Shown one piece after another: positions 15,646 through 24,066 of a DNA stretch of 42,451 nt (position 1 is the first letter of the stretch; each line of letters begins with the position of its first letter). A program made the translations under genes and the position numbers. The notes under the pieces are model-generated. The model did no database searches, had not been told where the DNA came from, and was given only the letters and a program-made list of their open reading frames with translations. Source of the stretch: an uncultured Ruminococcus sp. (GTDB lineage: Bacteria > Bacillota > Clostridia > Oscillospirales > CAG-272); the NCBI GenBank assembly GCA_902761695.1, contig CACWLT010000007.1:4977-47427 (forward strand), given 5' to 3'.

Positions 15646-17118
15646 ATGCCTGAGGAACGCTTCAGACATCTGACCATTCTGCACTCCAACGACCTGCACG
15701 GGGATTTTCTGCCCGTGAAGCGGGACGGCGTCATGACGGGGGGCGTCTCCCTGCTGTCCGGATACGTCAACCGGGCCACGGCGGAGAATCCCGACACCCT
15801 GTACGTCATCGCGGGGGATCTGTTCCGGGGCTCCGTCATCGACGCGGAGTACAAGGGCATTTCCACGGTGGAGATCATCAACATGCTGTCCCCGGACGCG
15901 GTGTGCGTGGGGAACCATGAGACGGACTACGGCGTGGCGCACCTCCTGTTCATCGAGAAATGCGCGCGCTTTCCCCTCATCAACGCCAATCTCCACGTCA
16001 CCACCAACGGGGCCCGGCTGTTCCGCCCCTGTCATGTGACCCGGATCGGAGGCATGAAGGTCCTCTTCATCGGGATTCTGACGGAGGAGGTCCTGGCTCA
16101 GACCCGGTCGGAAAAGCTTATCGGCTCCTTCATCGACATCCGGGCGGCTGCGGAGGAGGTGAGGCACATCGCCGGGGCGTATCGGGGCGCGGACATCGAT
16201 CTGACCGTTCTGCTGACTCACGTGGGCCTGGGCGAGGACCGGAAGCTGGCGGCCATGCTGGATCCGGCCTGGGGGGTGGACCTGATCATCGGCGGCCACT
16301 CCCACACCTTCATGGAGGAGGCGGAGGTGGTGAACGGGATCCCCATTGCCCAGGCCGGTTGGGGCTCCGGCGTGATCGGCCGCTTCGATCTGACGGTGGA
16401 CACGGCGGAAAACCGGCTGGACTCCTGGCGCTGGCGGTGCGATCCCATCAACGAGACCACATCGGAGCGGGACCCGGCCGTGGAAGGGCTGATCCGGCGG
16501 TTCAAGTCCGAGACGGACGAAAAATACAACCGGGTGGTGACCCGTTTCCGGAAAAAGCTGACCCATCCCTGCCGGAACGCGGAGACGGAGCTGGGGGACC
16601 TCTTCGCCGAATGCGTGCGGGACGCCATGGATCTGGACGTGATGCTCTTCGCGTCCGGGGGGATCCGCTCCCGGGAAATGGGACCGGTGGTGACCTACTC
16701 CGATTTCACGGAATGCTTCCCCTTCGAGGATCCCCTGTATATGGCCAAGGTCACGGGGGCCCAGCTGCGGCGGATGCTCGCCTTCATGCTGCGGGAGGAA
16801 GCGCTGGCAGGGGGCCACACGGAATTCTACCAGCTCTCCGACGGCCTGCGGGTGACGTACTCCCGCTCCCGGGGCGAGGTGGTGTCCCTGACCTTCGACG
16901 GGGACGAGGTGGAGGACCGGGAGATTTTCACCGTCGGTATGGCGGAATACCACATGCGCAACGTGGAGACCGGCCTGGGGATCGGTACGGAGGAGCTGGA
17001 GCGGAACGGTCGGATCCGCATGATCGCCGCCTCCTGCCGGGAGATCCTCGACGAATACCTCACCTCCCACCCCCATCTTGGCCAAGGTACCGATGGGAGG
17101 ATCACGGTGATCGACTGA
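15646..17118 (+). CDS. 5'-nucleotidase / 2',3'-cyclic phosphodiesterase family metallophosphoesterase
   Basis: A 490-residue enzyme of the UshA/YfkN family. The N-terminal metallophosphoesterase domain (1-290) has LHSNDLHGDF, AGDLFRGS, VCVGNHETDYG, LTHVGLGED and IIGGHSHTF, which supply all metal ligands. The C-terminal nucleotide-recognition domain (about 310-480) includes ETELGDLFAECVRDAMDLDVMLFASGGIR and YSDFTECFPFEDPLYMAKVTGAQLRRML. There is no signal peptide, which is unusual because most members are exported; it is probably cytoplasmic. RBS GGGAGG 5 nt before the ATG. It is co-transcribed with the beta-helix gene and closed by a terminator at 17135. Confidence 0.9.
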   Translation: MPEERFRHLTILHSNDLHGDFLPVKRDGVMTGGVSLLSGYVNRATAENPDTLYVIAGDLFRGSVIDAEYKGISTVEIINMLSPDAVCVGNHETDYGVAHLLFIEKCARFPLINANLHVTTNGARLFRPCHVTRIGGMKVLFIGILTEEVLAQTRSEKLIGSFIDIRAAAEEVRHIAGAYRGADIDLTVLLTHVGLGEDRKLAAMLDPAWGVDLIIGGHSHTFMEEAEVVNGIPIAQAGWGSGVIGRFDLTVDTAENRLDSWRWRCDPINETTSERDPAVEGLIRRFKSETDEKYNRVVTRFRKKLTHPCRNAETELGDLFAECVRDAMDLDVMLFASGGIRSREMGPVVTYSDFTECFPFEDPLYMAKVTGAQLRRMLAFMLREEALAGGHTEFYQLSDGLRVTYSRSRGEVVSLTFDGDEVEDREIFTVGMAEYHMRNVETGLGIGTEELERNGRIRMIAASCREILDEYLTSHPHLGQGTDGRITVID

Positions 17119-17134
17119 GGATTCCGAAAATACA

Positions 17135-17178
17135 AAAAACACGGCGCGGCTCCTTAATCGGGAGTGTGCCGTGTTTTT
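17135..17178. terminator. Bidirectional terminator between the phosphoesterase and EamA transporter genes
   Basis: Arms 17135-17153 and 17160-17178 form a 17-pair stem with two mismatches, flanked by A5 on the left and T5 on the right, serving both converging genes. Confidence 0.85.
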
Positions 17179-17193
17179 CGTCCGGAATCCGGA

Positions 17194-18141
17194 TCATTTG
17201 TCTTTCAGTTTTTCGATCAGCCGGTCCCCCACCTGGGAGAGGACGATGGCGGTGAACATGACCGTGCAGCCGAGGATTTCCCGGCCCGTCATGCGATCCC
17301 CCAGGAAGACGGCCGCGGACAGGACGCCGAAGACCGATTCCATGCACATCATGAGGGAGGCCGCCGTGGCTTCCGCTTTCCGCTGTCCCACCACCTGCAG
17401 GGTGAAGGCCACGCCGCAGCTCATGACGCCAGCCCACAGAAGCTCGGGGGCGGCAGACAGGATCGCCGGGAGGGAGGGCGCTTCAAAGAGGAACATCATG
17501 ACGACGGAGAGGATGCCGCAGACCGTGAACTGCACCGCCGAAAGCTCCGCGCCGTCCGCGAATGCCGCGTATTTCTCCACCAGCAGGATGTGGAAGGAGT
17601 AAATGATGGCGCAGAGGAAGGCCAGGGCGTCGCCCCGGTTGACGGAGAAGGGCTCCGTGGGATCAATGGTGAGAAAATACAGACCGACGAAGCCGAGCGC
17701 CACGGAAATCCAGATGACGGCGGATACCCGCTTGCCGAAGAAGAGGCCGATCAGGGGGACGAAGAACATATAGAGCGCGGTGATGAAGGCGATCTTCCCG
17801 GCGTCGGTGTAGTTGAAGGCGAACTGCTGGGCGGTGCTGGCTCCGAAGAGGGCGAGTCCCACGAAGAAGCCGCCGCGCAGGGTGATCTTCGCCTGCTCCC
17901 GCCGCTTATCCGGTTCCGCCGCATCGTGGTTCTTCCGGCGCAGGACTGCGGAGCGGATCAGGAGAAAGAGGGTGAGGGTGAGCGCGCCGATGAGCATGCG
18001 CACCCCGTTGAAGGTGAAGGCGGCGATCTTGTCCGCGCCCTCGCTCTGAGCGGCGAAGGTGGTGCCCCAGATCATGGCGGCCAGCAGCAAGAGGAGCGCG
18101 CCTACAAGGGATCCTTTGTTCCGTGAGGGTTTGTTGTTCAC
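17194..18141 (-). CDS. EamA-family (DMT superfamily) transporter
   Basis: A 315-residue integral membrane protein with ten predicted helices in two EamA repeats. The first starts at LLLLLAAMIWGTTFAAQSEGADK and the second at GDALAFLCAIIYSFHILLVEKYA. The end has the typical ESVFGVLSAAVFLGDRMTGREILGCTVMFTAIVLSQ. GTG 18141 is taken as the start because AAAGGAG lies 8 nt upstream and it directly precedes the short N-terminal tail. An earlier in-frame ATG has no binding site and lies upstream of the promoter. Family members export or import amino acids, sugars or other metabolites; the substrate is unknown. Monocistronic. Confidence 0.88.
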   Translation of the reverse strand: MNNKPSRNKGSLVGALLLLLAAMIWGTTFAAQSEGADKIAAFTFNGVRMLIGALTLTLFLLIRSAVLRRKNHDAAEPDKRREQAKITLRGGFFVGLALFGASTAQQFAFNYTDAGKIAFITALYMFFVPLIGLFFGKRVSAVIWISVALGFVGLYFLTIDPTEPFSVNRGDALAFLCAIIYSFHILLVEKYAAFADGAELSAVQFTVCGILSVVMMFLFEAPSLPAILSAAPELLWAGVMSCGVAFTLQVVGQRKAEATAASLMMCMESVFGVLSAAVFLGDRMTGREILGCTVMFTAIVLSQVGDRLIEKLKDK

Positions 18142-18208
18142 GCGGTTTGCTCCTTTCCTCGAGAATGTCCGGACGGGAGAACGACGGGCCGCCGGACGCA
18201 CATGGGGC

Positions 18209-18237
18209 ATTATAGCACAATCCGGCGGAGATTGCAA
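18209..18237 (-). promoter_or_regulatory. Sigma-A promoter of the EamA transporter
   Basis: Minus strand TTGCAA (18237-18232), 17-nt spacer, TATAAT (18214-18209), with TGC before the -10. The leader is about 60 nt and supports the GTG start at 18141. Confidence 0.82.
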
Positions 18238-18285
18238 GAGCGGAGGAGAATCCCACTTTTTTTGTAGGAAATTTGCCGGAGGGGG

Positions 18286-18314
18286 TTGACAAGGCAAAGC
18301 GGGGTGTGTATAAT
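18286..18314 (+). promoter_or_regulatory. Consensus sigma-A promoter of the DUF2325 gene
   Basis: TTGACA (18286-18291), 17-nt spacer, TATAAT (18309-18314): a full consensus match. Confidence 0.88.
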
Positions 18315-18323
18315 AAATGCAAA

Positions 18324-18337
18324 TTAGCGAAAACTAA
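18324..18337. promoter_or_regulatory. TTAG-N6-CTAA inverted repeat at the DUF2325 transcription start
   Basis: TTAGCGAAAACTAA sits 9 nt after the -10 hexamer, where a bound protein would block RNA polymerase. TTAG/CTAA half-sites recall DtxR/IdeR/MntR-type metal repressor sites. The arms are short, so this is a candidate only. Confidence 0.4.
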
Positions 18338-18355
18338 CCGCAAAGGAGCCCTGTC

Positions 18356-18637
18356 ATGAGCGTTGTGATCGTAGGCGGAAACGAATGTATGACCCGCCAG
18401 TACAAGGATTTGTGCGCGGAATACCGCTGCAAGGCCAAGATCTACCCGAAGATGTCCGGCGGGCTGAAGGATATCGGCTCTCCGGATCTGCTGATCCTCT
18501 TCACCAACACCGTCTCCCACAAGATGATCCACCTGGTTCTGGGCGAAAAGCGGAACGGAACCCGGGTGGCCCGCAGCCATTCCTCCTCCATGGCGGCCCT
18601 CCGCGGCATTCTGGAGGAGCACGCGGCGAAGGCGTAA
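18356..18637 (+). CDS. DUF2325 domain protein
   Basis: A 93-residue small protein matching DUF2325: MSVVIVGGNECMTRQYKDLC at the start, then PDLLILFTNTVSHKMIHLVL and the C-terminal RVARSHSSSMAALRGIL. The Rossmann-like start (VVIVGGN) and conserved cysteine and histidine positions are visible; the biochemical role is not known. In clostridia such genes are often found near ferrous-iron transport genes. Here none is adjacent, but the promoter carries a metal-repressor-like repeat. RBS AAAGGAG 7 nt before the ATG. Monocistronic. Confidence 0.85.
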   Translation: MSVVIVGGNECMTRQYKDLCAEYRCKAKIYPKMSGGLKDIGSPDLLILFTNTVSHKMIHLVLGEKRNGTRVARSHSSSMAALRGILEEHAAKA

Positions 18638-18695
18638 GTTGCCCGATCCGGATCCCACCGAAAGGCCGGAGGTCCGATGCGTTCGATTTCCGAAT

Positions 18696-18742
18696 AAAAG
18701 ATCCGTCCCCGGAGACGCGTGAACCGGAGACGGATTTTTATT
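18696..18742. terminator. Bidirectional terminator between the DUF2325 gene and the unknown lipoprotein gene
   Basis: AAAAGATCCGTC (18696-18707) pairs with GACGGATTTTT (18729-18739), with an inner CCGG/CCGG pairing. T-tracts occur on both strands between converging genes. Confidence 0.75.
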
Positions 18743-18769
18743 CATTTTATGCGCCGCAGAAATCAAATG

Positions 18770-19501
18770 CTAACTCTGTCTCCGGACGGCGGCGCGGATC
18801 CGGCTGACGGCGGCGGCGGTGTCCCGGGGAAGCTCCAGAAGGGCGAACCAACCGCACTCCGCTTCGCCGCCGTCAACCCCCGGTTCCGGGGTGAATCCGA
18901 TATGGAGAACGGCGGAGGAGGCGTCGGGCACCTTGTTCCGGCGGATCTCGAAGCGGTCCGGGACGGGTCTAACTGTGGAGGGCATCCAGATGTAAACCAG
19001 CAGCAGGGCGTGATCCTCGAAAAAAGCGTCGTCCCACAGGGGAAGCAGGGAGGGGAAGCTGTCCGTCCCATAACCGGCATAATAATCGGTATAATCGTAG
19101 AAAAAGAACTCTTCCGTCTGCGCCGTGAACCGGTCGAGGTCGTTCCGGGAGGCAATCAGCGCGGCGGGGCACTCCCGGTCATTGCCGTAAAGCACGGGGC
19201 CGCTGTCGGTCTGAAAGCCGTCGAAGGGCAGGAAGGCGCGGCCGTCCCAGGGCTCCTTCATCCTGCACAGATCCACGAAGGAGAGACGAAAGCCCAGCGC
19301 CTCCGGGTCCAGGGAGAGCACGGTTTCCCCGGCGGGCAGCACGGGTACGGAGGTCTGATCGGCGGCCAGCGGTTCGGCGGGACGGGCGGAGCCGTACAAA
19401 CCGGAGTCGTACACCGCCGGGCTCTCAGCCGGACGAAGGGAGACGCATCCGGTCAGCAGCAGGGCGGAAAGGGATGCGAGCAGGGCTTTTTTTCCTTTCA
19501 T
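18770..19501 (-). CDS. Lipoprotein of unknown function
   Basis: A 243-residue exported protein. The signal peptide MKGKKALLASLSALLLTGC ends in a lipobox (LLTG-C19). The mature part is acidic, rich in Phe/Tyr/Asp (FFFYDYTDYYAGYGTDSF) and contains WDDAFFEDHALLLVYIWMPS, with a C-terminal beta-rich stretch (FTPEPGVDGGEAECGWFALLELPRD). I recognise no catalytic motif. RBS GGAGG is about 8 nt before the ATG. It is divergent from the SPFH gene; no clear promoter was identified, though TATTAT-like sequence lies in the 222-bp gap. Confidence 0.7.
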   Translation of the reverse strand: MKGKKALLASLSALLLTGCVSLRPAESPAVYDSGLYGSARPAEPLAADQTSVPVLPAGETVLSLDPEALGFRLSFVDLCRMKEPWDGRAFLPFDGFQTDSGPVLYGNDRECPAALIASRNDLDRFTAQTEEFFFYDYTDYYAGYGTDSFPSLLPLWDDAFFEDHALLLVYIWMPSTVRPVPDRFEIRRNKVPDASSAVLHIGFTPEPGVDGGEAECGWFALLELPRDTAAAVSRIRAAVRRQS

Positions 19502-19610
19502 GAATGAATCCTCCGGTTTGTCATAATATAGTTCATTTGGAAATTAGACGGCGGGAATTCTGAAAAAGTTCCCGGAAGATTAAATCCCGGTGAAAAACGT
19601 TCGCCGGACC

Positions 19611-19639
19611 TTGTAAAAGGATCGTGATTGTGATATACT
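19611..19639 (+). promoter_or_regulatory. Sigma-A promoter of the SPFH gene
   Basis: TTGTAA (19611-19616), 17-nt spacer, TATACT (19634-19639), with TGA before the -10. Confidence 0.75.
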
Positions 19640-19723
19640 GACCCCGTCAGAAAGAAAACCGACCGCTTCCGGGGACGGAGAAACCTCCTTGCCCGGAACG
19701 GATTCATGAAAAGGAGTGCCGAT

Positions 19724-20761
19724 ATGCTGTATGTTCTGATTGCCGTCGCCGTGCTTGTGATCTGGTACCTGCTGGCCAATCTGCGGGTGGTGCCCCAGAG
19801 CGAGGCCTACGTCATCGAGTTCCTCGGGAAATACAAGGACACCTGGGAGGCCGGGATGCACCTCAAGACCCCGTTCCTGGAGCGGATTGCCAAGAAGGTG
19901 ACCCTGAAGGAGCAGGTCCTGGACGCGCCGCCCCAGCCCGTCATCACGAAGGACAACGTCACCATGCAGATTGACGCGGTGGTGTACTTCCGGGTGTTCA
20001 ACCCCATGCTCTTCACCTACGGCGCCATCAACCCCATCAACGCCCTGGACAATCTGACGGCCACTACGCTGAGAAACGTCGTGGGCGAGCTGGAGCTGGA
20101 CGAAACGCTCACCTCCCGGGACGCCATCAACTCGAAGATGGCCCTGATCCTGGACGACGCCACGGACCCCTGGGGCATCAAGGTCATCCGGGTGGAGCTG
20201 AAGAACATCATCCCGCCGAAGGGCATCCAGGAATCCATGGAAAAGCAGATGAAGGCCGAGCGCGAAAAGAGAGAAACCCTGCTTCTGGCGGAGGCCCACA
20301 AGGAAGCGGACATCAAGGAGGCCGAGGGCCACAAGCTGGCCGTCGTGCTGGAGGCGGAGGGCGAAAGAGACGCCCGGATCGCCCGCGCGGAAGGCGAAGC
20401 GAGAGCCCTGTACCTGGCCAAGAAGGCGGAGGCGGACGGTCTGCGCGAGCTGATGGCGGCGGGGATCGACGAAAAGGTCCTGCGGCTGAAGCAGTTCGAG
20501 GCCATGCAGAAGGTCGCCGACGGACGGGCCGCCAAGATCATCATCCCCACGGATATGGTGGATCTCACCACGAAGGCGTCCGTGTTCGCGGAGACGGCGT
20601 CGGTGGGTTCGGCCGTGACCCAGCCCGAGGAGCATGTGGAGGAGGTTCCCGAATCCCACTGCTTCGACAAGGAAAAGGAATTCGGCGACTACGACGGCAA
20701 CGGCTACGACGCGCAGAAAAAAGCCACGGACGAAGGTCTGGGCAAAAGAAAAGCCGAATAA
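19724..20761 (+). CDS. SPFH/band-7 membrane protein (stomatin/paraslipin-like)
   Basis: A 345-residue protein with one N-terminal membrane segment (MLYVLIAVAVLVIWYLLANL), an SPFH domain (about 25-185; VVPQSEAYVIEFLGKYKDTWEAGMHLKTPF ... YFRVFNPMLFTYGAINPINALDNL) and a long charged Ala/Glu-rich coiled coil (about 185-265; KAEREKRETLLLAEAHKEADIKEAEG). This build scaffolds membrane microdomains or protease complexes. ATG 19724 is preferred to 19706 because AAGGAG is 7 nt upstream. No NfeD-type partner is adjacent. Monocistronic, with a strong promoter and terminator. Confidence 0.9.
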   Translation: MLYVLIAVAVLVIWYLLANLRVVPQSEAYVIEFLGKYKDTWEAGMHLKTPFLERIAKKVTLKEQVLDAPPQPVITKDNVTMQIDAVVYFRVFNPMLFTYGAINPINALDNLTATTLRNVVGELELDETLTSRDAINSKMALILDDATDPWGIKVIRVELKNIIPPKGIQESMEKQMKAEREKRETLLLAEAHKEADIKEAEGHKLAVVLEAEGERDARIARAEGEARALYLAKKAEADGLRELMAAGIDEKVLRLKQFEAMQKVADGRAAKIIIPTDMVDLTTKASVFAETASVGSAVTQPEEHVEEVPESHCFDKEKEFGDYDGNGYDAQKKATDEGLGKRKAE

Positions 20762-20777
20762 ACCCATAGTATAAACG

Positions 20778-20815
20778 GACGCGGTTCCCCGGAAAAAAGG
20801 AGCCGCGTCTTTTTC
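20778..20815 (+). terminator. Intrinsic terminator after the SPFH gene
   Basis: GACGCGGTTCC (20778-20788) pairs with GGAGCCGCGTC (20799-20809), loop of 10 nt, then TTTTTC. Confidence 0.88.
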
Positions 20816-20899
20816 TCCGACCGGAGAACTGCGGGAAGAGGCTGTCGCATGCGCATTTTTTCATTTTCCCCTCATTCCTTCCGAATTTGGCCCTCCATC

Positions 20900-20928
20900 T
20901 TGACTTCACCCGGGAAAACTGCTATACT
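20900..20928 (+). promoter_or_regulatory. Sigma-A promoter of the serine hydrolase
   Basis: TTGACT (20900-20905), 17-nt spacer, TATACT (20923-20928), with TGC before the -10. The leader is about 26 nt. Confidence 0.82.
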
Positions 20929-20960
20929 GTACCCGTAATGGTCTGATTTCCGGAGGACAT

Positions 20961-21701
20961 ATGGAATACACGGTTTCCGAGTGGTTCGGCTATGAGCGGC
21001 GGGACTTCCGCTTCATGGACCGGGACGCGCTGATCGTTCTGCCGAAGGGAAAGCTAAGCGGCAAATGGGCGGTCAAGATGGAGTATTTCGGGGCCTTCCC
21101 GAATCTGGAACTCGAGCTGCTCTCCCGGGGCTGGTGCCTGGCCTGGCTCTCAAACGTCAACCGCTGGGGCACGGACGCGGATTCCGACGCCAAGGCCGCC
21201 TTCGTTCCCTTCATGGCGGAAGAATTCGGCCTGGAAAAGCGGTTTGCCTGCGTGGGCATGAGCTGCGGCGGGTTGTGCTCCGTGAATTTCGCGGCGAAGT
21301 ACCCGTCCCTCACCTCCGTTTTGTACCTCGACGCGCCCGTGATGAATCTTCTTTCCTGCCCCATGGGCTTCGGAGAGGGGGAAGCTCTGGGCGGAGGCAG
21401 CGGCTGGACGGAGATTCAGGCGGCTCTGGGCTTCCGGGATATCGCCGAGCTGCTGGTATACCGGGATCATCCCATGGACCGGCTGGAACCGATAGCGGAG
21501 GCGCGGATCCCCGTGGCTCTGGTTTACGGCGAGGCTGACGTGACAGTGCCCTACCGGGAGAACGGGATCGTGCTGGAGCGGCTCTACCGGGAGCGCGGCC
21601 TGCCCCTGTTCACCGCCGGAAAGCCCGGCTGCGGCCACCACCCCCACGGTCTGGAAAACCCGAAACCCCTGGCGGACTTCATCGAGGCCTGGGCAGAATG
21701 A
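20961..21701 (+). CDS. Alpha/beta hydrolase family protein
   Basis: A 246-residue cytoplasmic serine hydrolase. The nucleophile elbow is GMSCGG (about 98-103), the acid is probably the Asp of YGEADVTVPY, and the His is in GCGHHPHGL near the C-terminus. The arrangement is like dienelactone hydrolase or acyl-peptidase relatives. The N-terminal FRFMDRDALIVLPKGK is a beta strand pair seen in carbohydrate-esterase-like hydrolases. The substrate cannot be told. RBS GGAGG 6 nt before the ATG; the following Gfo/Idh gene begins 58 bp later and may be co-transcribed, since no terminator separates them. Confidence 0.78.
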   Translation: MEYTVSEWFGYERRDFRFMDRDALIVLPKGKLSGKWAVKMEYFGAFPNLELELLSRGWCLAWLSNVNRWGTDADSDAKAAFVPFMAEEFGLEKRFACVGMSCGGLCSVNFAAKYPSLTSVLYLDAPVMNLLSCPMGFGEGEALGGGSGWTEIQAALGFRDIAELLVYRDHPMDRLEPIAEARIPVALVYGEADVTVPYRENGIVLERLYRERGLPLFTAGKPGCGHHPHGLENPKPLADFIEAWAE

Positions 21702-21759
21702 ACCCTGCGCAATCTCACGGAACGTTTAAACTTTTCTCTATATAACAGGAGGATTTACC

Positions 21760-22746
21760 ATGGTTAAAGTTGCAATGCTCTCCAAGTGGCACGTGCACGC
21801 GGGCGGATATGCCGGCATGCTGAAGAACAGCGGCAAGGCGGAGATCGTCGCGGTATGGGACGACGACGCAGCACGGGGCGAGGCCTGGGCAAAGGAGCTC
21901 GGCGCGGAGTTCATCGCGGATCTGGACGCGCTGCTGGCCCGGAACGACATCGAGGCCGTCATCTGCGACGCGCCCACCACCGCCCACCGGGACATCCTGG
22001 TCAAGGCGGCGAAAGCCGGAAAGCACATCTTCACCGAGAAGGCCCTGGCGCCCACCGTGGCGGAATGCCTGGATGTGAAGAAGGCTATCGAGGAATCCGG
22101 CGTGACCTTCGTCATCAGCTATCCCCAGAGAGGCCGTCCCTGCGTGCAGTTCGCCAAGAAGATGATGGAAGAGGGCGCCTTCGGCAAGGTCACCCTGGTC
22201 CGCACCCGCGACGCGCACTCCGGCGTTTCCGGCAACTGGCTCCCGGCGTACTGGTTCGACAAGAGCGCGGCGGCCGGCGGCTCCATGATGGACCTGGGCT
22301 GCCATCCCATGTACCTGCTGGCCTGGTTCCTGGGCAAGCCGAAGAGAGTCACCGGCCTGTTCACCGCTCCTTTCGGAACGCCCGTGGATGAGAACGCCGT
22401 GGCCATCGCGGAGTTCGGCGACGGGGCGCTCGGCGTGGCGGAAACCGGCTTCATCTCCGCCGGATCCCCCCAGACCCTGGAAATCTACGGCACGGAAGGC
22501 TCCATGATCGCCCACGGGGAGGACGTCACCTTCCAGAGCACGAAGTACAACGACATCCACCGCGGTCCCTTCAAGCCCTCCCTGCCTGAAGGCAAGCCCG
22601 CTCCCCTGATGCAGTTCATCGACGCCGTGGCGAACGGAACCGGTTCCCCCGAGGGACTGGGCATCGACGACGCCATCGCCCTGACCGAGCTGCTGGAGAA
22701 CGCCTACAAGGGCGACGAGAACAACACCATCGAAGTCATCGGCTGA
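21760..22746 (+). CDS. Gfo/Idh/MocA-family oxidoreductase
   Basis: A 328-residue NAD(P)-dependent sugar or inositol oxidoreductase. The N-terminal Rossmann part (VKVAMLSKWHVHAGGYAGML) is unusual in that the canonical GxGxxG is replaced by a KWHVHAGGY stretch, so cofactor binding may differ. Later landmarks are normal: ICDAPTTAHRDILVKAAKAGKHIFTEKALAPTVAEC (the EK motif, about 73-106), a substrate-binding alpha/beta domain, and GGSMMDLGCHPMYLLAW with the catalytic-type D-x3-H (about 169-187). RBS AGGAGG 7 nt before the ATG. Ends at a terminator. Confidence 0.87.
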   Translation: MVKVAMLSKWHVHAGGYAGMLKNSGKAEIVAVWDDDAARGEAWAKELGAEFIADLDALLARNDIEAVICDAPTTAHRDILVKAAKAGKHIFTEKALAPTVAECLDVKKAIEESGVTFVISYPQRGRPCVQFAKKMMEEGAFGKVTLVRTRDAHSGVSGNWLPAYWFDKSAAAGGSMMDLGCHPMYLLAWFLGKPKRVTGLFTAPFGTPVDENAVAIAEFGDGALGVAETGFISAGSPQTLEIYGTEGSMIAHGEDVTFQSTKYNDIHRGPFKPSLPEGKPAPLMQFIDAVANGTGSPEGLGIDDAIALTELLENAYKGDENNTIEVIG

Positions 22747-22758
22747 TCCCGGATCGCG

Positions 22759-22806
22759 CGGGGACAGGAAAGGCCCACCGCAAGCCTGCCCTGTCCCCCG
22801 TTTTGT
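22759..22806 (+). terminator. Intrinsic terminator after the Gfo/Idh gene
   Basis: CGGGGACAGG (22759-22768) pairs with CCTGTCCCCCG (22790-22800), with an inner GGC/GCC, followed by TTTTGTT. It lies just before the M48 start. Confidence 0.85.
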
Positions 22807-22812
22807 TGAATT

Positions 22813-24066
22813 ATGACGTACAAAACGATTTTTCTGATCCTCATCGCGCTGGATCTGGCGTATGATCTGATCCTGCGCATCCTGCAGGCGTCGCGGCGGG
22901 GGGAGCCTCTTCCGGACACGGTGCGGGACATTTACGACGCGGACGACTATGCCCGCTGGCTGGACTACTCCGCCGAGAAGAGAAAGCTCGGCGCGACCGA
23001 AAAGATCTTTGACGCCGTGATTCTCTCCCTCCTCTTCGGGACGAACGTGTTCGCGGCGGTTTATACGAGGCTCCCCGGCGGGACGGTTTTGAAATCCTTT
23101 CTGCTCCTTCTTATCTGGACCGCGGCCATGACCGTCCTCAGCCTGCCCTTCGAGTGGGTGCGGGAGAAGCGGATCGAGGCGAAATACGGCTTCGGCAAAA
23201 CGGAGACGGCCACCTTCGTCCGGGACGAGATCACAGGCTTCATTGTCAACGTCCTTCTGAACGCGGCGCTGTATCTGGCGGTGACCTGGTGCTGGAACCG
23301 GTTCGGGGCGAAGGGATTTTTCGGCGTGTTTGGCCTTTTGGCGGCGTTCGTGCTGGTTTTCTCCATGCTGTCCACCACCTTCCAGCGGCTCTACAACAAA
23401 TTCACGCCCCTGCCGGAGGGAACGCTGCGGGAGACTCTGGCCGATCTCTTCAAAAAGGCGGGCTATGAGCTGGAGGACATCTATGTGATGGACGCGTCCC
23501 GGCGCACCACCAAGGCCAACGCCTTCTGCTCGGGCCTTGGTAAATTCAAGAAGATCGTCCTCTACGACAATCTGGTCAACGGCTACACGGAGGACGAGAT
23601 TGCGGCGGTCTTTGCCCACGAGCTGGGCCACTACCGGCGGCGGGACACCATGAAGAATACTGTCTTCACGGTGCTCCTCATGGCGGTGGTCGCCCTCATG
23701 GCCGCGTGGTTTGCCGTGACCCCGGCGGTCTCTCTGGAATACGGCTTTGACGCCATGAGCCCGGTGTTCGGGGTGATCCTGCTCCAGTCCGTGATCCTGA
23801 CGCCGGTGCTGACCCTGTGCATGATCCCCCGGGCGGCCATGGCGCGGCGGTTTGAATACCGTGCGGACCGGGCGGCGGCGGAGAACGGATACGGGGAGGC
23901 CCTGATCTCCGCTCTGAAAAAGCTGTCCCGGGACAACTTCAGCGACCTCAATCCCCACCCGGCCGTGGTGGCGCTGGAATACGACCATCCCACGACGGCG
24001 GACCGCATCCGGGCGATCCGCGGACGGGAATCCGTCGGAGACGGGCAGAACGGGGACGCGTTATGA
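22813..24066 (+). CDS. M48-family membrane zinc metalloprotease (Ste24/CAAX prenyl protease type)
   Basis: A 417-residue multi-spanning protease. Hydrophobic helices lie near 5-20, 70-105, 145-165 and 170-190, with two more after the active site. The zinc motif is H269-ELG-H273 (VFAHELGHYRRRDT) and the third ligand is the Glu of RFEYRADRAAAENGYG. KANAFCSGLGKFKKIVLYDNLV is the strand that aligns substrate. The family clips C-terminal or membrane peptides and can act in membrane protein quality control. No good Shine-Dalgarno is visible (only GTTTTGTTGAATT upstream), so translation may be weak. The next gene, yqeG-like, overlaps it by 4 nt (ATGA). Confidence 0.9.
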   Translation: MTYKTIFLILIALDLAYDLILRILQASRRGEPLPDTVRDIYDADDYARWLDYSAEKRKLGATEKIFDAVILSLLFGTNVFAAVYTRLPGGTVLKSFLLLLIWTAAMTVLSLPFEWVREKRIEAKYGFGKTETATFVRDEITGFIVNVLLNAALYLAVTWCWNRFGAKGFFGVFGLLAAFVLVFSMLSTTFQRLYNKFTPLPEGTLRETLADLFKKAGYELEDIYVMDASRRTTKANAFCSGLGKFKKIVLYDNLVNGYTEDEIAAVFAHELGHYRRRDTMKNTVFTVLLMAVVALMAAWFAVTPAVSLEYGFDAMSPVFGVILLQSVILTPVLTLCMIPRAAMARRFEYRADRAAAENGYGEALISALKKLSRDNFSDLNPHPAVVALEYDHPTTADRIRAIRGRESVGDGQNGDAL

